From Vandiemenella viatica (Eukaryota; Arthropoda; Insecta; Orthoptera; Morabidae), in the NCBI GenBank assembly GCA_031002005.1, contig CM061919.1, positions 226,112,739 to 226,176,738 of the forward strand: 64,000 bases of DNA, in the 5' to 3' direction. Made by a program: the position numbers and the translations under genes. This document shows, one piece after another, positions 45,333-55,369 of the stretch (positions within the stretch are counted from its first letter, which is position 1; each line of letters opens with the position of its first letter). The notes beneath the pieces were generated by a model that made no database searches, was not told the DNA's origin, and was given only the letters and a program-made list of their open reading frames with translations.

Positions 45333-46721
45333 AGGGCAAAATATTAATATTTACCTAACGCGTTTTTTATTATGAGAAGTTTATCGCTCTTGATATCAAA
45401 CCGAAATCGATAAGTGAAGTATAAATTTTAAGAGGTCTCCACTAAGGTAACACAATAATTTAAAAAAAAATAAAAATCCGATTTTGACGCTTATAGTAGC
45501 ACCACATATCACAGAGATATTAATAAACTGTTTTTTTGTGTGCAATATGTAGCTCTTCGGATAGTTTTTCTGTTATGGAAAAATTTGTTTTCCATACAAT
45601 TCCTATGTTAACATTTTATTCGCGAAATTTTCTCACGGGCTGTGATAGCAGCAACACATCATGGAGACATGGATGTGCTGCGAGGTTAGTTAAGGTCAGT
45701 GACAGTTTGTCATACATGTTTTTTTCCAGATTTCGTAATATGTTTGTTCAATCTTTTACAACTTTACTATTTTTATTCGCGAAATTTTCGCTCTGGTCTT
45801 CTAGTCTGAATTTAATAAGCCTCTGTGACGTCAGGCCTATGATTTGTCCTCAAGAAAGTTGAGAAAGAGTCCTTACTTCCTGCTGTGAACACTCGTGGAA
45901 TAATTAATAAAACATCAATGTCAACTGCAACGCCAGCTGTGATTTAGGGGCCGAATCACAAACACTCAAACTAGTTTCAATTTCGTCTCTTACTATTAAG
46001 GATTATCTCTTTTTTTTTTTCAGCATGTCCGTTTATTTCAGTTAATCTTAGATGTACTTCTCAGAAGACATTAGTGGAGTTTGTGGTTAGATTAAAATGT
46101 AGACTGGACTAGAATGATAAAGCGTACGTTCAGTCTTTGGAAGCAGTTAACGAAATTGCACCTAAAATGGTTCCGTATTTCTTGGATAAAAAGAACTCTA
46201 TATGGGATCGGCTAAATTATGTTGAAATAAGAACAGGTTCACGTTTTAAAAGGCGCGTTGACGAAAATGTGATAAAACATCCCGCAGTCTCCCATTTCAA
46301 GTTTGATCCAGCTGCCTAAATTAGAAAAAGCTAGAATTCCTGCAATACTGGGAGGCAAGTTTAGGTCTCGATTCAGTGAATGTATTCATGCGTGTCTGAT
46401 AGAAGCAATATTATCAGAGGATGGACACGAATGACAACTGATACTCCTTGTTACAGCAAAAGGCACGAAGATTTTAGATCGCGATACAGCTATGCCAACA
46501 GCGCTCTTGACGTTACTACTTCTCCGTTCCTAAAAGTCACAAGAAATATACGGCAGAAAATATTTTCCACCGCTTAATGATGCATCCTGCAATGCTGAAT
46601 CGATAGGATGCAGATGTCGCATTTCTATGGCTTTTAAGAAATTTTCCTACTGATCCAGCCCGCATTTCAAACTAAACAGTTCAGGTGAATATATCTTTAC
46701 CGACACTTGTATTAGCGGAAG
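45333..46721. other. Intronic sequence, no recognised features
   Basis: Frames of 60-108 codons without recognised motifs. Confidence 0.45.
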
Positions 46722-46723
46722 TA

Positions 46724-47313
46724 CACAGACGGAAAAAAAAATCCCAACACCAAGAAAAAATTATTGTAGAGTAATGAAATTTGGACAATGCATTTGTCAA
46801 GTTAACATGTTTAATTGATTAAATTTTCAAGATCACAGGTTAATTTAAGCTCAAGAAAATGCATTTCAAATGTGAAATACTGTTAAATTAATAGCCGGTG
46901 TAACCTCCAGAATTTTGAATGCAAGCCTGCAAACGTGAATGCATTGTGTCATACAGGTTTCGAATGTCACTTTGTGGTATGGAGTTCCATGCTTGTTGTA
47001 CTTGTGCTGTCAATACTGGGACGGTCAGTGCTGGCTGTGGATGATGCTGGAGTTGTCGTCCAATGATATCCCATACGTGTTCAATTGGAGACAGATCTGG
47101 TGATCTCGCAGGCCAAGGTAACATGTCGACACTCTGTAGAGCACGTTGCGAGACAACAGCGGTATGAGGGCGAGCGTTATCCTGTTGAAAAACTCCCCCT
47201 TGAATGCTGTTCATGAATGGCAGCACTACAGGTTGAATTACCAGACTGACGTACAAATTTGCAGTCAGTGTGTTTGGTATAACCACAAGAGTGCTCCTGC
47301 TGTCATAGGAAAT
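46724..47313 (-). repeat. Left arm of the Tc1 palindrome
   Basis: Inverted copy of 47587-48177. It encodes on the minus strand the transposase C-terminus with QQDNARPHTAVVSQRAL and SPDLSPIEHVWD, ending NSGGYTGY. Confidence 0.95.
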
Positions 47314-48012
47314 CGGTTACTTCAAGGACAGCTCCGAGCCAGGCGCCCTGTAGCGTGCATTCCACTGACTACAAGCCATCGCCGTTTGCGACTCCAGTGG
47401 TGTCAAGCCAGAGCTCATTGGAGGACGGAGTGGAGATCTGTTGTGTTTTCTGATGAAAGCAGGTTCTGCCTTGGTGCCAGTGATGGCCGAGTGTTGGTCA
47501 GAAGGAGGCCAGGGGAACGCCTGCAACCAAACTGTCTGCGGCCTAGACACACTGGACCTACACCTGGAGTCATGGTCTGGGGAGCAATTTCCTATGACAG
47601 CAGGAGCACTCTTGTGGTTATACCAAACACACTGACTGCAAATTTGTACGTCAGTCTGGTAATTCAACCTGTAGTGCTGCCATTCATGAACAGCATTCAA
47701 GGGGGAGTTTTTCAACAGGATAACGCTCGCCCTCATACCGCTGTTGTCTCGCAACGTGCTCTACAGAGTGTCGACATGTTACCTTGGCCTGCGAGATCAC
47801 CAGATCTGTCTCCAATTGAACACGTATGGGATATCATTGGACGACAACTCCAGCATCATCCACAGCCAGCACTGACCGTCCCAGTATTGACAGCACAAGT
47901 ACAACAAGCATGGAACTCCATACCACAAAGTGACATTCGAAACCTGTATGACACAATGCATTCACGTTTGCAGGCTTGCATTCAAAATTCTGGAGGTTAC
48001 ACCGGCTATTAA
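47164..48012 (+). pseudogene. Tc1-family transposase, N-terminus replaced by antisense sequence
   Basis: From the ATG at 47164 the frame is open for 282 codons. The first 50 or so residues (MRASVILLKNSPLNAVHEWQ onward) are translated from the inverted arm and are not transposase. True transposase sequence begins in the unique spacer: RRPVACIPLTTSHRRLRLQW, VVFSDESRF with the first catalytic Asp, then VMVWGAISYDSRSTL. In the right arm follow VFQQDNARPH (second Asp) and ARSPDLSPIEHVWD (Glu), ending NSGGYTGY. All three DDE residues are present. The second Asp and the Glu are separated by 32 residues, while classical Tc1 has 34. The helix-turn-helix DNA-binding domains are missing, so it should not be an active transposase alone. 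Confidence 0.9.
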
Positions 48013-48177
48013 TTTAACAGTATTTCACATTTGAAATGCATTTTCTTGAGCTTAAATTAACCTGTGATCTTGAAAATTTAATCAATTAAACATGTTAACT
48101 TGACAAATGCATTGTCCAAATTTCATTACTCTACAATAATTTTTTCTTGGTGTTGGGATTTTTTTTTTCCGTCTGTG
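47587..48177 (+). repeat. Right arm of the Tc1 palindrome
   Basis: The native-orientation 3' half of the Tc1 element, including the transposase C-terminus, stop at 48012, 3' UTR and terminal CCGTCTGTG. Confidence 0.95.
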
Positions 48178-48179
48178 TA

Positions 48180-50077
48180 TTTACAGCGTTGTAGAGGTCC
48201 CGCGGTCTAGAATTAAATCTACTTTAGTTTTTATTAGTATACTAGCCTCTAACCCCGTCAAAAATGACTGGTTTAACGGAGTGTTAATTTCTTCGCAGTT
48301 GTTTATCTAATAGAGTTGCTATAGAATAACGCACAATGTAATTTCCCGTCCCTTGTGCTGTAGCCGTTTCAATTGTCAACTTTTTCCTGGTTGTATTTTA
48401 GCCTAACCACAATCTCCACTAATATTGCCGCCAGAAAATCGAAGCTCCAATCACACGCGAATTAATACATTCCCTGTATCAAAAATCTTCATGGGTTCTA
48501 TCCGTGCTTCAGATCTATATTACAACGTTTGAATGGCTAATGCAATTACATGCGGCTGAAATATGTCATCAGTGAAAGTAAAGGAAATTAAAAGTAAATC
48601 TTAACAACACACGTCAAGCCACGTAATATTAGTTTTAATTGCAGTCTAGGCTGTATACATCGCCATCCTTGTGGAACTAATTTCATTCGAATGAAGTAAT
48701 GATTCAAGTAACAGGTCACTAATAAAAAAATTATTATAAAAATAAATTACTGATGCCCTGTGCTGTAAGGTGAAGTTCCGATTGTAAAACAATCTAATCA
48801 AAACTGCTGCTAATCGAAAATTAAAGCTTTTATCTTATATATCGCGAAATATTTTAACGAATCCTTTTACTTCGAATGAATATTAAATTAATATAAGCAC
48901 GTTGATTTAAATGGAATACATACTTTTCATTCAGTGTTCTGACAATTTATTCGCGGATGCTTAGCTAAATAGAACTGTTATTAAAAAATGTGCATAGCCT
49001 AGAAAAACATCTATGGTCGTAAGTTGGTCAACGAAGGCGAAAAGCGTGACGTCATAACGCGCAGTCATTGTCATTGTACCGCGATGTGAACTATCAGAAG
49101 TACCTGTATTGAGAGGTAAACTAATATACTCGTCATTTCTCTTTAAGTATTCCCATTTACTCAAATATAAAGAGACTGAGAATATCCAAAGGAATAGTAC
49201 TACAATGTTTTTTTTTTTTCAATAAGCATAGGCAAAGAAGTTAAATAATGAATTTTATTTACATGAAACATGCAACAATAATATTAAACAGTTTTAATAC
49301 TAATCTCAGACTCGGTAGATGTGCGTTTTTAAAAATCGTGAAAACTTTATTAAAAAGTGAAACCTGCTTTGAACTTTTTTTTTTTACGTTTCTGGAAATA
49401 TAAAAACTTAGTTGGTCCAAATTCTACACTACCATAATATAGTATGGTTCTTTGAAATCATTTCATAACTTCTGAAGTTTAGCGATAGAGTTGACAGCCA
49501 ACAATGAGCATCTTATATAATCCGTTCATGCTAGATCAAAGAAAATTAGTGGTATTAAGCTACTTGGCTGGTTAATATGCTCTACTTTAGACACATTTTT
49601 TCTTAGAATTGGAGATATGATTTATTTCTCATAGTGCAAGCATATTGCCAGTCGTTTGATTTCGCAACTAGTACACATACTGGTGACATTGATAAAAATT
49701 GAGGTTATCACAGTTGACGCTCAGAATCATTTAAAAGAAAATATCTGAGAGATTTAGGTTTTTGCTTCATAATTAAATTGAATTTGTCTTATTGGTATTA
49801 TTAATTTGTTGATGTGTAGTGTGTGGGCCTTGCTTGAAATACACACACACACTTTTTGCCATTAAGATACACGTGAACACCAGCTGCCTTCTTATTCATG
49901 TAGCTTATTATGAATTATGGGAAACAGGGGCGGGCTTTGCTAAACCGGTTGTTAGGGCGCTAATGGCCCCGCTGTCGACACATACTAAAGCCCCAATAAC
50001 TGGAAGCACGTCATAGCTACAACCAGACTGGAACATTTAACTATAGTAAAGGAATGTCTTTGTGTTACACCTGAAGC
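48180..50077. other. Intronic sequence; possible Helitron end at 48242
   Basis: TATACTAGCCTCTAACCCCG at about 48237 could be an inverted Helitron 3' terminus, but the usual hairpin is weak. The rest shows no recognised feature. Confidence 0.35.
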
Positions 50078-50960
50078 TATTCATTATTCTAATGAATGAC
50101 TGTGTTGGTGGTTTACCATCAGAAGTTAGGTTGTTTGCAGATGACATAATGCTATATAATGAGATCAATAGTATGGAAGACTGTGAATAGCTGCAGGGTT
50201 ATCTGGAAAGAATATCTAGCTGGATAGGTCAACATGGGATGAAGATTAATGTGAAGAAGAGTCGGGTTATTAGATACACAGATAAAAAACTAAACGTTGA
50301 TTATGATTACAAGGTGGGGAAAAAATTATTTGTTGAAGACTTGAAATGTAAATACCTTGGCATAACATATGATAACAAACTCAGCTGGGCAGGATACATT
50401 GGACAGGTAGAAGGAAATGGTTTCAAAATCCTTCACTTCTTCGAGAGAGTGATGAGGGGATGTACCAGAGAAGTAAAGGAATTACAAAAGTGCTGCTTGT
50501 CAGACCATTGCTTGAATAAGTAGGAACCTATATTTTGGATATCAAACACAGGAACTGGAGGGGGTGCAAAAAGGGGCTGCTAGATTTATCTTTGGCAATT
50601 ACTGCAGAACACAAGTGTCCGGTATGAAAAAGGGCCTGGAATTGGATTTACTAGAATACAGGATGAGGATGAAGAGTCATGGGAGTGTACAAGGCGTATG
50701 TTGGTGATGAGGCATGGAAAGATATTGGTGTAACAATTAGGAGTAGTGCAGTGAAGGGAAAAGATGACCATGATCACAAGCTGGCACACTATTTCAGCCA
50801 CAAGTGGGAAGATTTTCTTTCATAGGCTCGGAGGATCAGGGATCGCAATAAGTTACCAAGAGAAATAAGTAATTTGCCAAAAACTCTGAAAAATTTAAAG
50901 TTGGACGCTGTAGAGGGCAAAAGTAGGAGGGTAGAAGAAAGGGGAAGAACCACAAATTGC
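50078..50960 (+). mobile_element. CR1/Jockey-like LINE (family J), RT and C-terminus
   Basis: Starts near VGGLPSEVRLFADDIMLYNE, the intact catalytic FADD block, then MEDCE, LQGYLERISSWIGQHGMKIN, VKKSRVIRY, KCKYLGITYDNKLSWAGYIG, GFKILHFFERVMRGCTREVK and EKMTM-type sequence. In-frame stops occur and the frame shifts after about 50523. It is 5'-truncated within the RT. Its 3' end faces the minus-strand copy at 51395. Confidence 0.88.
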
Positions 50961-51394
50961 ACCGTCTACTTGCATCGATAGCCAACTCTAAGAGGCGATG
51001 AAGGAGATGCAGTTAGTACTTTTGACGATGTAGAACTGAGGTATCGTCCATACGGGCGGCAAAGCTACATCGCAACCCGCCCCCCCCCTCCCCCCTCACT
51101 TATCTTGGTGTCATCCTGGGGGGGGGGGGGGCGCTCACCGGTGGGAACTTACTCAGTCTACACTGTAAGCAAGATAAGAAACGTGTATGTTTCTAAGATT
51201 GTAACATATTTACTCAATAAAATATTTCAAGTAATGCGCGAATTTGTCATAGTAATCATTAAATACCCTCCGGGTGGAGCCTGTTAAGGTCCTTAAAACC
51301 CAATAACGGCACCCTGTTACTTCACGTAACACACAACTAAGAAGCAACGCCGCCTCGCAGCTTGTAACATTACTGGTTTTATTGGGTTGGATAA
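50961..51394. other. Spacer between tail-to-tail LINEs, with C and G runs
   Basis: Contains a C10 then C6 tract (about 51071-51088) and G14 (51118-51131), whose pairing could fold the spacer. A 79-codon antisense frame has no recognised domain. Confidence 0.5.
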
Positions 51395-52310
51395 TACCTA
51401 ATTTAATTGCAGTGGAGCGCACGCTCAGATGACATTTTTTTTTACACACCCATTTCGCTCATTTACTGTATCCGCTTCCTTTTGCCCTCTACAGATTTCA
51501 ATCTTAAATTCTTTAAGCGTTTTTGGTAAATTACTAATTACTTCTCTTGGTAACTTGTTGAAATCCCTGACCGCCTTACCTACGAAAGAAAATCTGGCCA
51601 TTCCCTTGTGATCGAAATCGAGTGCCAGCTTGTGGTCATAGTAATCTTTTTCCTACTCCTAATTACTTCCACGTCTCGTCACCAATATACGCTTTGAACA
51701 CACTCGTGACTCTCTTCAACGTTCTCCTGTCTTGCAATGAGTCCCAGTTCAGTTCCATCATATAGGTTACTGATTGTGTTTTGCAGTAATTTCAGATTAC
51801 AAATCTAACAGCCCTTCTTTGCACCCCTTTCAGCTCCTGTATTTGATACCCAAAATGTGGGTCCCATATTACACCACCATATTGAAGCAATGGTCTACTG
51901 ACTAGCAGCAGTGTTGTATTCCAATTCCTTTATTTCTCTGGTACATCCCCTCATCACTCTCTCAAAAACGTGAATGATTTTTAAACCTATTCCTACTAAT
52001 GGTCCAATGTGTCATGCCCATTTGAGTTCATCAAATGTTACACGAAGGTATTTACATTTCAAGTCGTCAACAAACAATTCTTTCCCCATCTTATCACAAT
52101 CCCATTTTCACTGCCACTTTTTTTGGTACAGCATTTACTACCCCGACATTTTGGTTGCTACGTATTATAAATTCTTCTACACAGTAAAACACTTTTTAAT
52201 CGACTCCAATAGTTTTTAACCTTATTCAGCACCATTTTATGGCTTATTCTGTCAAAAGCTCTGAAAGATCTAGTGTTACACTATCCATTTGGCCTCCGCA
52301 ATTTTATTTA
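51395..52310 (-). mobile_element. CR1/Jockey-like LINE (family J), 3' part
   Basis: On the minus strand: NTRSFRAFDRISHKMVLNKV (RT), LLVSRPLLQYGGVIWDPHFG then YQIQELKGVQRRAVRF, DYYDHKLALDFDHKG-type C-terminus, and a 3' end with GGAGCGCACGCTCA near 51414-51427. It is frameshifted repeatedly. It overlaps in content with the + strand copy at 50078-50960. Confidence 0.85.
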
Positions 52311-54063
52311 ATCTTGAAGATAAAAGGCTCTTCGTATATCTCGAATTAACCTTACTTTAAACTTTGAAATAGTCGATCACATACTTCGTCTAACATACTG
52401 GTCGCCATTAAAGCTTAACTTCCGAAAAGCTGGTTTGTACGAATAGAAAAGGTTTAAGTTAAGATTGTTTAATAGTTCTTTAAGTGCATTTTGTCAAGAT
52501 TTATCAGCCAATACCAAAATCAATCTTCTATATCGAACTTCGTTTATCCAGAAATTCGGATTTTCATCGGAAACCAGTGGTTGGACACAGTGACAATTGT
52601 TCATTGGATGGTTTGGCATCCAAGTCAGGCGTAAATGGCTCACTCGCACAGCTCACATTTGCGGGTGGCTTCCTGCTAAGTCACTTGATAGTGAGCTGAT
52701 GAAATATATCCCATTGTGAATCGGAACAGCACGTTAAACTATGTTCCCAACGTGAAAAAAAAGGGGGGGGGGGCGATTTGCGAGATAGCTTCGGACGATA
52801 CCCAAGCTCTACTCCATTACAAGTGCTATCTCTTGTAGTTGAAAACTTTTATTCCAATAAAACATACTTAGTGAGTTTCCCCTTGAAATGTCAGTTCTGA
52901 AAAGGGTGGAGGGGGATGAAGGCGAAGGTGGGGAATTTTTTCAATAACGGAAAGGGGGCGTGTTACGAAAAACTTTGGACTCTGACCATGAGCGCACACC
53001 AATTTAGTTTCGCAGATTCTGCTTGATTTGAAATCTCCGAATTTCACATCCATTCATACTCACTCTACATGGAACAAATATTACATGGTATAAACTAAAT
53101 AATTACTTCACTGTATACCCTGAAGTAGATAACAGCATCTGTAATGAGACTAGTCGTTGGTAGATAGTAATAGGTGGCTATGCTCAGTCAACTATCCAAT
53201 AGTATGATTTTTAATTGATATCACGTCACTTTCCCCCGCTTAAAACAAGTTGTAATATGTATTACAAAGAAAACTATTTATCGGAAACAAAGTTAATTAT
53301 GTACCGAAAATTCAAGAAATAATAAAAGGTATTAGTTCTATACTATATCCCCCTGTCGTGACATAGGAATTGCACCAATTCCCTTGTCATCTTCCCCAGG
53401 TCTTTAGTAGAGTCCATTCTTCCGATAAAATTAGTGTAGTTGATCATGCGAAAATTTCATCTTACTGTTCTCGATCTGTTCATTAAAGTATGTTCAGTAT
53501 AAATCTCACCGATTATTTAGTTTCGATAAGAATATTGTACATGCTGTTTCATACCGTTTAACGTACTTATGGTTGTTTTTGTTTGTTCCGACTGCTCTCT
53601 GGACAAACGGACTTGTGGTAAGTACGATGTTCTTAGTACAGTACTAGCACGAGATGGATTAACCTCTTCAGGGTCGTTGGCACCAGTTCATACGTTTGTT
53701 CCCAAGTTCAGTTTCTTTGCTTATGAGAGTTCCTTTACCGCCCAGTGGCAACTGTTTTGTACATTATTACAAGGTGCAATAGAGTTTATATTTACAATAT
53801 TGATTCAATAACAAATGAAACAGTTTCTCATTTTTCACCCAAAACAATTCTTCCTTGAATAGTTTAAGTTTAGATTAATATAAATTTGCTCCTTGTTCTG
53901 AGTTAGAGATCAGTAATCTCCACTTAACTGTGCTATCACCTAGTGGAATGTTAAACCTTACGGGATTCGATGCCGTTTACTAACAGGAAAAGAAAAGAAC
54001 GACTGTTTAGCATTTGATATTATTTTACTTAATGTTTGAATTAACAGCTGGAACAATAGGTTA
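52311..54063. other. Intronic sequence, no recognised features
   Basis: An A-G9 run lies near 52760. No coding or repeat signature otherwise. Confidence 0.5.
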
Positions 54064-54448
54064 GCGGGCATCCATAAATTACGTGATGTGTTTTTCCGGA
54101 TTTCTGGACCCCCCCCTCCTCCTCCTCTGGTGAGACTTCCTAAGATCTGGTCCGTGAGACCTCCCCCCCCCCCTCCAGAAATTGCCCTCGCAACTTTTTG
54201 GGTTTTTTTTTTAGGTCTCTTCCTTCCAAAGCCGGTTACACTCCCACTTTTCGTCGAAACCCCCCCCTAAATTCGACTTTCGCGCCATTTGTGCACTTTT
54301 TTTTTTTAACTCTACAGTCCAACGAAAATTTCCAAAACCTCCGTGAGATTTCCGTTGACCCCCCCCCCCCTCCCCAATGGTGAAATTTGGTGACATTTCG
54401 CCGGACCCTGCCCCTATTTCACCTCACGTAATTTGACACCCCCTTACT
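54064..54448 (-). mobile_element. Foldback MITE with CACGTGA motifs, copy 4
   Basis: The left end GGCATCCATAAATTACGTGA and the right CACCTCACGTAATTTGAC match the family ends with some decay. Many C runs on the + strand (C7-C10) place the G-rich strand on the minus. It also holds several GTGAGAC and GTGAGATTTCC units. Confidence 0.85.
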
Positions 54449-55369
54449 AGTTTCTCAGAGCCTGTCTCTTCAAAACTTTCCTTTAAAGGGAGCAGTTAAG
54501 AGTAAAATTGGAAATAAGGTCCCACTCCATTCGAAAAATTTTATATTCCCGTAAATTGGTAAAATCCTAATAGATGAAAGGTTTAATGTTTATCTTGGCG
54601 TACCTAACTATGCGTTGAATTCCACTTCGTTATTATTTAATATGATCATTTTTACCTCTAGAAAATTCTTTGTACCGTTCTAGTAGAGGGAGTACATTGT
54701 ATGTCCCATTTATGTCCAAAGTACGTCGAATGTGGGATCTTTTTTAAAAAAAAATTCACGTTTCTCCTAGAAATACGCGCACTTAAACTTTTGTACTGGT
54801 TGCGTTAGACAACTCTTCTGCTTTCAATTAACACTTGTTTTCAGTTGTACATTTGTTGAACTGTACATCTTAATACATTTTTATAGATTACATCACAAAT
54901 TACTCTTGGCCGCAGCTGTTTACAATTCTTTGTAAATAATGTTCTTTTCAGCAATTTAACTTCTCAAAGACTCAACTTTTCTTCCGCATATCTCGACATA
55001 CAGTACCATTAGTAATTGGCTTTTCAGTGTTAGTTTTTGTTTTTACAATTATAACTGCATTCGGCCTATTTCGGTCTGTCGTGTATATGTCCCTTATGCA
55101 CTGCTGGCTAACTTGTAAAAAAAGAAGGATATGCTTGGAAATTAGGCAGGAGTATCAAAAACGCGGTTTTGAAATAAGAATTGATCGACCTTCCCACAGT
55201 TTCACTCCTGATCTATGAAGTTTTATGAAAGTTTGACATTTGAATGTTTGATATTCTTATTTACTGATACTACTACTAATTCGATCGCAACTTACAACTG
55301 AAGCGAGAAGTAGATAATCATGTTTGTCGAGTGCCATAGCAGAGGTTTTCAGATACCGTTATAAAGGCA
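54449..55369. other. Intronic sequence, no recognised features
   Basis: A 63-codon frame at 55027-55218 begins with a hydrophobic stretch but has no recognised family. Confidence 0.45.

Larger units (their letters stand above)
46724..48177. mobile_element. Palindromic Tc1-family element (two 3' halves head to head)
   Basis: The element is flanked by TA (46722-46723 and 48178-48179) and begins CACAGACGG and ends CCGTCTGTG. The left 590 bp (46724-47313) is the reverse complement of the right 591 bp (47587-48177). I compared them block by block and found one difference, A9 versus T10 in the homopolymer next to each end. Between them lie 273 bp of unique transposase sequence. Both arms are the 3' half of a Tc1 element, so the normal 5' end, including the DNA-binding part of the transposase, has been replaced by an inverted copy of the 3' end. 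Confidence 0.95.

Noticed and set aside
46888..47286. Minus-strand transposase C-terminus as a separate gene
   Set aside because: It is the inverted arm of the Tc1 palindrome and identical to the + strand C-terminus at 47600-48012, so it is part of one element.
48237..48262. ACTAGCCTCTAACCCCG as an inverted Helitron terminus
   Set aside because: The hairpin expected next to CTAG is not convincing, so it is only noted as possible in the intron entry.
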